A stretch of 29,102 nt of DNA, from positions 1 to 29,102 of the forward strand of contig MZZL01000060.1 of assembly GCA_002749535.1 (NCBI GenBank), given 5' to 3'. Shown here in pieces: positions 19,842-28,302 of this stretch (its first letter is position 1; every line of letters begins with the position of its first letter). A program made the position numbers and the translations under genes. The notes beneath the pieces were generated by a model. It was not told the origin of the DNA. It did no database searches and saw nothing but the letters and a program-made list of their open reading frames with translations. This stretch comes from Apophysomyces variabilis (Eukaryota; Mucoromycota; Mucoromycetes; Mucorales; Mucoraceae).

Positions 19842-21746
19842 ATGACTCTGAACCGTGCTAGCTTTGAACACTTTCCAACTGAAGAAGTTATTGTTACATG
19901 TGCTGCCCCAATCGATGTTTCTACTGGATCTTACTGTATCAATTATGATATTGGATGGAGCATGACAAAATCAAACATAGTTCACCTTGCAGATGGTGGC
20001 AGAACAATTACAAAGAAATGTAATGGAGCAATCACTTGTCTAAACAATGACTGCATCAACTTTAAAGTAAAAATAGTTACATCATAGTAATACACTAACG
20101 TGCATTTTCTGTAGAAAATTTATATGAGACCTACTCTTGCCGAAGTGAAAGCTAACACTTGCATCGGCAAGACTTGTCCTTCATGCAATCTGGAACTTTC
20201 CTTGATAAAATGTGCAGCACGTGCAAAGTTTACATGCAAAAATGGTACATGTACAATGCAACATAGTGGTGGGCATAGCCATGGCGTCTATACTGGTTGC
20301 AGAGTGTCCGATAAGTCCTTCAAAAAATTTAAGAAGATTATTGTCGAGAACAAAGAGGCTACAGCCAAACAACTAGTCGTAGGAGCTGTTCAAAAAGTTG
20401 CACCTGTGAGAACTATTGATGAAATGTTCCAAAATGTCGACCGTACCCGTTATTATCGAAAGAAAGCTTTAATTGAAGAAGGCCTACTTAACGTAACGAA
20501 AGCTTCCAGTATTGAAGATATTCTGTTATTCCAAGAGAAGTACCCTCAATATGTTGTCATGGCAGACATTATGAAAGAAAGCTTTTGTATTGCCTTTCGT
20601 TGCCCTGAAATAACTGCTCGCTTGGACGTAACAAAGCAGCCAATCATAACCGACCTTACATATGGAGTCTTTGCCAAAGGGTACTATTTATGCTCTTCTA
20701 CGATGTACTTTCCTTGCCTTGGGATGAATGCCATTGTGTGCCAAGCTATCTTAGGTGGTCAGACTTACAAGCACTATAAAAACTATTTTCTGGCGTTGTT
20801 TCGCACGTACAAGATTGATTTCGATCATGGCAATGCCATGCTTGGCATGGTTGTTGATTTCTCGCAAGCTCAGAGGCGAGGTTTTGCTGAAGCAGCACGA
20901 GAATATGCACCATTGATTTCTGTTGAAGACGTAGAAGCCTATATCAAGGGCTGTTACATGCATTTTTCACAACAGCTAAATCGAGTTGAGCGAAACCATT
21001 TTGTGGTTAGCCCAGAGAGCCAGCTCGACTTCCATCAGCATATTGAATTTCTTCGAACAACGGATGATCCCAAGACTTTCAAGGAATCTAAAGATTATCT
21101 TTATAATACTTATCCAAATGCCAAACCATGGTTAGATTGATGGTTGCGTCCAACAATTACAAGTATGATTTTCAAATGTGGGTCTCATATGAAAGGTGAT
21201 CTTATGCAGCATACAACAAGAACTACGAACGCCATTGAGGCTTTCCACAACGATTATTATCGTCTTTTCGGAAAGAATAAGGCCGAATCGCTCTTTGATG
21301 GCTTGGAACACCTTATAAAATACCTCAAAAATCAACAAGCCGACTCTAGCACCGTGGATGCAGGAATGAAAATCAGATATGGAAGAAAAGTAGCATCTGA
21401 TATATCAAAGAAAAGAAAATCCAACAAATATGAGAATGATGGCCGAGCTCCAGATACCACAGAAGCTATACGTCAAGCACTAAAGAAGCAAAAGCAAGAA
21501 TCAGATATAGAACCACTCCATGATCCTTTGAGTTCAGTGGCTTCAAACTTTACTAACAATCTTATTGCTTCACGCTCTATCACTCCACACTCCATTGCTT
21601 CTCGTCCTATCTCTCCTCGCCCTATCGCTCCACGCTCCATTGCTCCTCACCCTACTATCATTCATTTCACTGCACCACGTCCTGTAGGTCCACACCTTAT
21701 TGCGCCCCGCATTGACATTAATCATCCCTCTGTTCCCAAGAAGTAA
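19842..21746 (+). pseudogene. MULE-like DDE transposase with one in-frame TGA
   Basis: Exon 1 is 19842-20066; exon 2 starts at 20115 after a 48-nt GT-AG intron. The N-terminus has Cys/His zinc-binding spacing (CNGAITCLNNDC, then CPSCNLEL and SGGHSHGVY), as in WRKY-GCM1/FLYWCH-type transposase N-termini. The core has IITDLTYGVFAKGYYL (first Asp), MLGMVVDFSQAQ (second Asp), GCYMHF (Cys/His pair) and TTNAIEAFHNDYY (Glu). A TGA at 21138-21140 (codon 417) interrupts PWLD/WLRPTI, where relatives commonly have a second Trp, so TGG to TGA is likely. After it the frame stays open to TAA at 21744-21746, through a repeat-like Pro/Arg/Ile tail (RPISPRPIAPRSIAPHP). Otherwise well preserved. It would mobilise the element. 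Confidence 0.82.
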
Positions 21747-21761
21747 TCAATTAGTTTGCCT

Positions 21762-22757
21762 ATGATGCAAAACACTACATCCGCTCAACCAGTTTTCAAC
21801 TATCCATCTCCTCTGTGGCAGCAATTTAGCTCAGATCCACTCCAACTTAATCCTTGGGAAGACAATTCATGCTTTATTGATGCGTCAACTGAGCTTTTGC
21901 TTCGTGTTGCTTTGCCGAAAATAGCCAACTTTAACATCAGAACCGAGTTTGACCAACTGTTCCATTCTGCATGGTTATGCGTGAAGCAAAATGACTTCAT
22001 TGGCGCCAGCAAGTTGATGAGAGAATTCATATGGACAAAAGGAAGTTCTGCAGGATTTAAAAGAAACAAGCAAGGCGACCCATTGACAGTGCTTCATTTC
22101 CTTCTTGACTCTCCTCCCAACAATGAGACAGAGGGCAAAGCTAGTGACGATATTAGACAGCACTTCGTGTTCAAATATCAAAAGACTACAAGTGTCATGA
22201 AACCTCTCGTGGTTGTTGATGAATTTAAAGGAAAACTTGGCGAATCGACAGCAATTTTGTATTTGACACTGCAACAATTTGAGGAGTATGAGCTTTACAG
22301 CACTGAGACGTCCGACTTTGGAGGTGCGATGGTTGAACTTATACAAGCGTACCGTCTCCGAGCTAGACCACATAACAGAACTGGGATCATGAACCACAAT
22401 GTAATTTTACATTACCCAAGCTTTGTCTTCATTGCAGACGTATCAGCATTTTTTACAACAGACAAAAGGAGGAAGCAGGCTCAAGATCCTAGTCTACGGG
22501 TTGACTACGCAAAAACTTTTAAAGTTGGACTAGAAACCTATGAAATCTGCGGCCGTGCTGTTTCTACGCGATATGATGGAGAACACTTCAAACCTTTTTA
22601 TAGAGATGATGGCGACCTCTTTGAGGTTGATAATATGCAACCGAAGCTAAAGCACATCACAAATTCTCATACGCAAAGCATGAAGAAGCTAGCTGGAAAA
22701 GTTGCAAATACTAGCTTTGTTTTGTACAAAAAGTTGCCTTCAAAGCATTGCTATTAA
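21762..22757 (+). CDS. USP/C19-like cysteine peptidase ORF of the MULE element
   Basis: 331 codons from ATG 21762, in the same frame as the transposase and only 15 bp after its stop. NPWEDNSCFIDASTELLLR (Cys37) resembles the Cys box of ubiquitin-specific proteases (N-x-x-C-F/Y). Near the C-terminus GEHFKPFYRDDGDLFEVDNM resembles the His box (G-H-Y/F, then aromatic and Asp). The length fits a bare catalytic domain. Ubiquitin-specific proteases remove ubiquitin from proteins. A transposon-borne one could protect the transposase or interfere with host silencing; that is inference. It might be translated alone or, if the TAA is recent, as a C-terminal domain of the transposase. No stops or frameshifts inside. 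The alternative is another papain-fold clan CA peptidase. Confidence 0.66.
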   Translation: MMQNTTSAQPVFNYPSPLWQQFSSDPLQLNPWEDNSCFIDASTELLLRVALPKIANFNIRTEFDQLFHSAWLCVKQNDFIGASKLMREFIWTKGSSAGFKRNKQGDPLTVLHFLLDSPPNNETEGKASDDIRQHFVFKYQKTTSVMKPLVVVDEFKGKLGESTAILYLTLQQFEEYELYSTETSDFGGAMVELIQAYRLRARPHNRTGIMNHNVILHYPSFVFIADVSAFFTTDKRRKQAQDPSLRVDYAKTFKVGLETYEICGRAVSTRYDGEHFKPFYRDDGDLFEVDNMQPKLKHITNSHTQSMKKLAGKVANTSFVLYKKLPSKHCY

Positions 22758-22977
22758 ACGGAATTTTTAAAACTTTTTAAACTTCCTTGAATCAAAGTGT
22801 TTGTCCATGCAATAACTTAATGGAAGAAAGGACGATTTTGATAGGCTAATGTTGTTAGACATTCAAATTCCGGTACCCCTCATAACCCACAGATGCTGAT
22901 AGGATGATGTTTAAGTCCCGGTACCCTTTATGCACTGGTGGCTTAAGTATAGCCTGTTTATAGCAGGCGTGACGAAA
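22758..22977. other. 3' region of the MULE-USP element
   Basis: No gene. It contains two related segments, CCGGTACCCCTCATAACCC (22871) and CCGGTACCCTTTATGCACT (22921), echoing the GGGTAC-rich left end. Poly(A) signals cannot be assigned with confidence. Confidence 0.5.
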
Positions 22978-23033
22978 GTACCCCCCTCGTGTAACGTACA
23001 CCTCAAATTCATAGGAACCAGGCGACTTTACTT

Positions 23034-23837
23034 TTCTCTCTATTAGTATACTGTATTTTCGAGTAATTTTTGCGCGCAAAAACATTTTGCCGGTAGTACA
23101 ACCAGTTTCCTGCAAGCTGGTTCGACCGTCGTACTCTTCAGTTGATACATATAGACATCTTTATTTAGGAGAAAAGAATACGTCCAGCAATGAATTAGAG
23201 GAATAAATTCGTTAGAGATATTGTTTGACGCTTTCCAAGAAGGCCAAAGAGTCCTGTTGTTCTCAGTAGCAATTTGCTATGTGTATGCAATGATGTGTGG
23301 GTTAAGAGAGCTGAGCTGCAATAAGTGGGTAGAAGATATTACGAAAGATAGTTAAATAGGCATTGTGTAAAATCTTCAGCAGTAATGAGAAGGGTCAAGT
23401 GCTTTGCAAAATTGCAATGAGTAGTTGAATATATTGTCTAATTGACCTCCATCCGTTTTATATACGATAAAAATGCTCAATGATAAGATCCTTATATGGA
23501 GGACTATTGCTTTGTTCCTAGAGACATGTACCTTCAGTGAACAACTGTTAATTTATCTCTGTTTCTTACATATTCTATTGCCAACAGAAGTAATCATTCC
23601 TATGCTAACTTTGTCCTTCGCTCTGTAATTTTTTAACGTAAGATCAAGGTTTGGAAGCTATGTTATACGAGGCAGATACCTAGGCTTCAAACATTCATTC
23701 TGCTCTTTTTTTTGCCTGTCTGAAATAGTTGTCCACAAGCGATACTGGCTTATTTATGTTCTCATGTCTCCAGATCGTTTTTCACGTTTTAAACTATTAA
23801 TCTTACTTGGTGCATCTTTATTTCACAATACCATATC
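23034..23837. repeat. Dispersed 800-bp non-coding repeat, copy A
   Basis: Begins CTCTCTATTAGTATACTG and ends CAATACCATATC. It matches 28303-29102 in the same orientation with scattered substitutions and small indels (roughly 90 percent by eye). No open frame longer than chance and no TG...CA ends, so it does not read as an LTR. The MULE-OTU element's target duplication starts two bases after it. Confidence 0.9.
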
Positions 23838-23839
23838 AT

Positions 23840-23848
23840 ATCAGTCAC
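23840..23848 (+). repeat. Target-site duplication, left copy (9 bp)
   Basis: ATCAGTCAC directly before the left TIR, repeated exactly at 28119-28127 directly after the right TIR. Nine bases is the normal duplication length for Mutator-like elements. Confidence 0.93.
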
Positions 23849-24160
23849 GGGAATTACTACGCGCACTAAAAGTTGGTGACCTCGCGCACTAAAAGTTTGG
23901 GTCACTTTAGTAGCTTCCCTTTTCATACGGCGTCAACCAATCATCGCCGCAGGCTTCTCTAAGGCAATGCCAGCTTTTTAGTGCGCGAGCTGGCCTTCAC
24001 TCGCCATACATGACGCGTCACACTTTAGTGCGCGAGATGGCCATATACTTCGTGTCAGCTTTTAGTGCGCGAGATGACCGTATACTTCACGTTAACTTTT
24101 AGTGCGCAAGATGACCATACACTTCATGTTAACTTTTAGTGCGCGGGATAGTCTAGCTAA
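23849..24160 (+). repeat. Left TIR and subterminal iterons of the MULE-OTU element
   Basis: The TIR proper is 23849-24079. Across it and just inside, the motif CTTTTAGTGCGCGAG or its complement occurs seven times. The two outermost copies point one way and the rest the other; the inner ones are spaced about 37 bp apart (24023, 24060, 24098, 24135) with decaying sequence. These look like transposase-binding iterons. Confidence 0.85.
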
Positions 24161-24402
24161 CTTATAAAGAAAGCTCATTTATATTATTAAGGAAAGTTTT
24201 AACGTTATTTGACACGAGTTGAATTAGAGCAACAATGAATTAAACATTGTTACAAAAGCTTCAAGGAGGAAAAAACGGAACTACTTGGAATTTTGATCAT
24301 CTAAATATGTTAATTACAAAAAATCTAACCAGCTAATAATGGTACAAACATGACATAGAAATAAAAAATTGAATATAATAAAAGAGAAAAAGTGCTAGCG
24401 AA
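24161..24402. other. 3' untranslated side of the transposase-OTU gene
   Basis: AT-rich, no gene and no repeat that I can identify. It lies between the left iterons and the stop codon of the minus-strand gene. Confidence 0.5.
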
Positions 24403-27400
24403 CTACAATATATCAGGATGATATTCAATTTTGACAGCTTGTTTTTTTATGTGCAGATATCTCCATATGGTTTTGTAAGAGGCCATAGGGAGTTGCAGAT
24501 CTTGCCACACCTTTGCGTGTCCCGACATCACGGGAGGCCATTCGATCTTTATACTGGGTTTGACCATAATGGTATCCCAGTGAATATTGTTGCGATAATG
24601 CATGATTAATGGTCTTGGTTGCGGGTTTTCTTTTAACGGCTGCCTAAACGGCAGATATAGCATCGAGCTATGCTCTACGAACCCCCCCCCCCCTGAGGAA
24701 TAAAAGGCAACAGGAGTGGCAAAGGTGTCAGCAGCGAGCTGTAAATCCGTTCCGCCATCAAGCCAGTAGGTAAGTGGACATGGTGACATAGCATGTTGCT
24801 CCGTCTCTGATGTAGTTCCATATTCTATCCTTTTTCTCATTGAGCTATACAACTCATCAGAGTTAAAGCACACATGCTTTTTATACAGCTCTGAATGGGA
24901 AGAAAGGTGGCTAAGCATCGCTCGTTTGACGGTTAAGTACTGATCTTCATTTCCATAAAGCTGATAAGCCAAAGACCGGAAGCCACACCAACCATCACCC
25001 ACTATAGCAACCGACTTGACTACTACATGTGCAGGGATGTCTGGGTGTACGTTGCTATATACGGGGTTTTAGTAAGAAATTGGATTACAAATATATAGTC
25101 TGTAGCACTTTTTTACATACTTCACAGTAGCATCCCCATATCTCTGTTTCTTGGCTGGCCAGAGCATCTCTACCTCGTACTCTTCCATCTTCGACCGCTT
25201 CTTTTTGTCATCCAAGACTACCTCAACAGATTCTTTAGCCTTGTTGCATTCTTCTCGTTTCTTCTGTAGTTCTTTCGCCTTTTCTTTTTCTTCTGCAAGT
25301 TCAAATGCTGACGGCAAACGTGAACCTTTAGTTTGCTTTGGCCGATCTCTGGTTTTTATATCGGTCGGAAAGCTTATATCATCAATTGCCACGGGGGAAA
25401 AGTTTTCTGCAACAGTGGTAATTTCCCGCACCAGATCGACACGTTGTTGTGTAGTTTCGCAGTTTCTATATCCATCAATCAACGCATTTATAGCCTTCGA
25501 CAATTCAACGTCCACATGCGACTCATAGCTTTTAGCGGTAGGAAGAGTGACATAATCCTCTAAAAACTGTCGTTAGCATCTACTGCATGCAATTCTACTT
25601 TCAACGGTCATAGAAAATAATTGATATGGAAATACTGACCATCTGTGATTTGAAGTAACCACCGTCTACCAACAATTGATGGGCTTAAGACTTCTGTTTT
25701 GTCATTTGAAAGTATATGGCGGCATGGCAAGCCATAGTTGATTTTGGTAGCACATTGGCATTGCTCAGTTTTTTCGCTATCTTCCATATCCCATGCTCGG
25801 TAGAGCTCTTTTTTGATGCGGGTCATGGCGTAATGGCATACTTTAGCCTCATGCATCTTGCTCAAGGCATTGATCATCAATTGATCAGTAGCCTGATTGT
25901 CATTGATCACCAGACGCGTCAATGATTCCTTGTTGTATTCAAATTGACTACTGATATCCTATTATGATTAAAAGTATCAATATCAACATGGAACTGTGTT
26001 GTATAATGCCCTTACATTTTTGGTCAACCAACTATGCATGGCCTTGATCAGCTTTATTATACGTCCTGGTGTCTGAAGTATCTGCTTGATACTCCAATGA
26101 GCACCTTCGATCCATTGAGTCGTGCGAGCGCCCAAATGAACGTGTTTTTTTGCCCATGGACCACACCATTTCTCTTTATATGAAAGTAGCCTAAAAAAAT
26201 ACAAGCAATATAAGTATAACTAAAAGAAGCATAACGTAATAAATACCCGTCAAGGTAGCTGTGAAGCTCTTCTGACTTATCGGTCTCTTTTGCCATGTTT
26301 CGGTATTTTGCTTCTGCATCAGTAAATTTTATCTCATTACGGGACCAGATTTGCCTGCAACAGCACCTTTGAAAAAATCTTCATGCTCTTCTGTTTCTGG
26401 CTAAAAGCACCCTGCCGCATGTGTCTTGAAGTTATTCATTATATGCCAAGCACACAGCAAATGAGGCACATCAGGGAATACGGCAGATAACACGCTGCCA
26501 AGTGCTTTGTCATCATCAGTTACGAAGAGACCGGGGGACACATCCACGCCAAACACTTCCTCTTTAAATTCTCCAAAATCCATTTACATGAGAGCAGTTT
26601 CTCATCAGAAACGAGCACGGATGCGACGAAAAATCCACGAGGAACAGATTTACCGTATTCTGACATCAGATTGTCGATACCAAAGATATTAACGAGCGGC
26701 ATTTTGTTGATGTTCGTCTTGTATGTAGCATCAATTATCACAACTTCACGGAAGCGACGAGCACGTTCCACAGCCCCAGGACGAGTTATGAACAAGGATT
26801 TAATGGTATCCTCATCACGAAATTCCCGGACAAAGTAACCGTGGGCACAAAGAAAGTCATACACTTCTCGAACTTGGTTCTGCGAATTGTACTGGGAAAA
26901 TTTTTGCTTGAAGTTGTAGATGTCTTTAGCCACCATAATTGGCTTTTCATCAAGGTCTTTGCTGACGCGAACAATCTGGGATGGCCTGACACCTGCTTCC
27001 GTGAGTTCAGCGACCTTGACCTGTGTCTCTCCATCAAGTTTACGGGCATTATGATAGACGATCTTTTCTCTTGACAGCTCGTGAGTGTGAGAGTCGATCT
27101 TGGATCTCTCACGCTTAACGGTCCAAGCACCTTCTTTATTAGTATACGAGGCATAAATGACCCAGGAGCAACCAATTTTCTTTGTAGTACGCCTTGGTTT
27201 ACGTTTTGTTACTCCATTAATGCAAACGTATCGGTTGCTTGGCATATCCTCTTCAACTACAGCTGCGTCCTTCTCAGTAGGTTCAACATTATCATCTGTA
27301 GCTTTTCCAGACTTGGCCCGATGGCCCCTATGTTGACCGCCATGGATGCACTGAAAGTAGCAGAACTGGGTGCCACTGCCCTTAATGGTTCCGCTTCTTT

Positions 27401-27500
27401 TGATGGTGATGTCGAATCCATCTACATTGATTGCCTGATCACGGATTGCGCTATAAAGATCAGCGCGGGTGGGATACTTCTGGTTGATGATCTTATCCAT
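24403..27500 (-). pseudogene. MULE transposase fused to a C-terminal OTU cysteine peptidase domain
   Basis: Starts at ATG 27500. N-terminus: FAR1/WRKY-GCM1-like zinc-binding segment (FCYFQCIHGG, GCSWVIYASY, DSHTHEL). DDE core: VVIIDATYKTNINKMPLV (Asp), LFVTDDDKALG (Asp) with HLLCAWHIMNNF, and TTQWIEGAHWSIK (Glu). SWIM finger: QCQCATKINYGLPCRHIL. A Lys/Glu-rich helical linker follows (EEKEKAKELQKKREE). An intron at 25055-25120 then joins in frame to the OTU domain: VGDGWCGFRSLAYQLYG (Asp and Cys) and NNIHWDTIMV (His). Other introns: 26191-26246, 25959-26015, 25583-25639. Breaks: one base missing near 26576, a broken frame with TAG near 26355-26403, and probably one base missing at the run 25562-25566. 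OTU domains cleave ubiquitin chains; here it would act with the transposase in the nucleus (inference). Confidence 0.85.
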
Positions 27501-27887
27501 GAGTTCAAATAGAGCTTGTTTAGAGTAGGATGCTATTAAATGAGGAAAAAGCAGTAATTCAAAGGTTATCTTTTTGCCATCTATTTATGCAAATTTTTTC
27601 AGGAACCGTAATCATCAGTCACTTGACGCAATAAAAAGTTTTAGTGTTTAATACAGCTAATAGTAGGCTGCGTGATAAACTTTAGAAAAAGTGCATTGTC
27701 CACTATGTAGAATAAAACTTTTCACCTTATTCAAAGTTACTTATACTGTATACTAAACATTGCCACGAGATATACTGTTGATCTCACGCACTAAAAACAT
27801 ATATAATGGATTATGCACCCTGCACGCTAAAAATTCATATGAAGCATATTATTTCTCTCGCCCACTAAAAGCTGACTTGAAGCGTAT
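27501..27887. promoter_or_regulatory. 5' region of the transposase-OTU gene with inner iterons
   Basis: The region between the start codon and the right TIR must contain the promoter. From about 27783 inward-facing, decayed iterons appear (CTCACGCACTAAAAA, CTGCACGCTAAAAA, CTCGCCCACTAAAAG) about 37 bp apart. No other gene. Confidence 0.5.
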
Positions 27888-28118
27888 GGTCATCTCGCGC
27901 ACTAAAAGCTGACACGAAGTATATGGCCATCTCGCGCACTAAAGTGTGACGCGTCATGTATGGCGAGTGAAGGCCAGCTCGCGCACTAAAAAGCTGGCAT
28001 TGCCTTAGAGAAGCCTGCGGCGATGATTGGTTGACGCCGTATGAAAAGGGAAGCTACTAAAGTGACCCAAACTTTTAGTGCGCGAGGTCACCAACTTTTA
28101 GTGCGCGTAGTAATTCCC
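27888..28118 (-). repeat. Right TIR of the MULE-OTU element
   Basis: Reverse complement of 23849-24079, identical over 231 bp by eye, ending GTAGTAATTCCC. It carries five of the CTCGCGCACTAAAAG iterons in the same arrangement as the left TIR. Confidence 0.93.
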
Positions 28119-28127
28119 ATCAGTCAC
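28119..28127 (+). repeat. Target-site duplication, right copy (9 bp)
   Basis: ATCAGTCAC, identical to 23840-23848. Confidence 0.93.
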
Positions 28128-28302
28128 TTAGGTACACCTCCTGAATATCTTACATAAAATGAGGGCTTCATTTTTAGCAAATATATTATGTTACCGTAAA
28201 CATACGCTAAAAATCGCCAAAAATTCATTTCCTGCAGCCGCACGCGGCTGTAACGGAAGGAGCGAAGCGAGTGCAGAAGGACTAGTCTCTCTATCTCTCT
28301 AT
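28128..28302. other. Spacer with GC-rich palindrome and CTCTCTAT microsatellite
   Basis: Contains the palindrome CAGCCGCACGCGGCTG (28235-28250), then GGAGCGAAGCGAG and CTAG (28282-28285) followed by T, and three units of TCTCTCTA directly before repeat copy B. The CTAG with upstream hairpin vaguely resembles a Helitron 3' end, but the hairpin is about 31 bp away, too far for a confident call. Confidence 0.4.

Larger units (their letters stand above)
19637..23010 (+). mobile_element. MULE-type transposon carrying a USP-like peptidase gene
   Basis: Bounded by the same motif as the element at 9898-12613: GAATTTGAGGTGTACG...CACGAGGGGTAC at 19637-19667, inverted at 22978-23010. Internal GTACCCCTC motifs recur near both ends (19713, 19761, 22872, 22923), a typical subterminal arrangement. 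Inside are a DDE transposase (19842-21746) and a peptidase ORF (21762-22757), both plus strand. No matching 9-bp duplication was found outside the motifs: the left flank is GGGTGATGA and the right is ATAGGAACC. The true ends may lie somewhat further out. Confidence 0.6.
23849..28118 (-). mobile_element. MULE-type transposon with transposase-OTU gene, 4270 bp, young insertion
   Basis: Ends are long inverted repeats starting GGGAATTACTACGCGCAC; 231 bp at each end (23849-24079 and 27888-28118) are identical by eye. A perfect 9-bp target duplication flanks the element. It encloses one minus-strand gene (24403-27500) with Mutator-type DDE and SWIM motifs and a C-terminal OTU domain. Identical TIRs and an intact duplication indicate recent movement, although the gene itself shows frameshifts. 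Confidence 0.93.

Noticed and set aside
20181..22397. Minus-strand frames of 63-140 codons opposite the MULE-USP genes
   Set aside because: Antisense to strongly motif-supported plus-strand coding sequence; no motifs of their own.
25151..27512. Plus-strand frames up to 143 codons across the MULE-OTU gene
   Set aside because: Antisense shadows of the minus-strand transposase-OTU exons.
28234..28286. Second Helitron 3' terminus (CTAG then T after a palindrome)
   Set aside because: The hairpin lies about 31 bp from CTAG instead of about 10, and no Helitron gene is adjacent.
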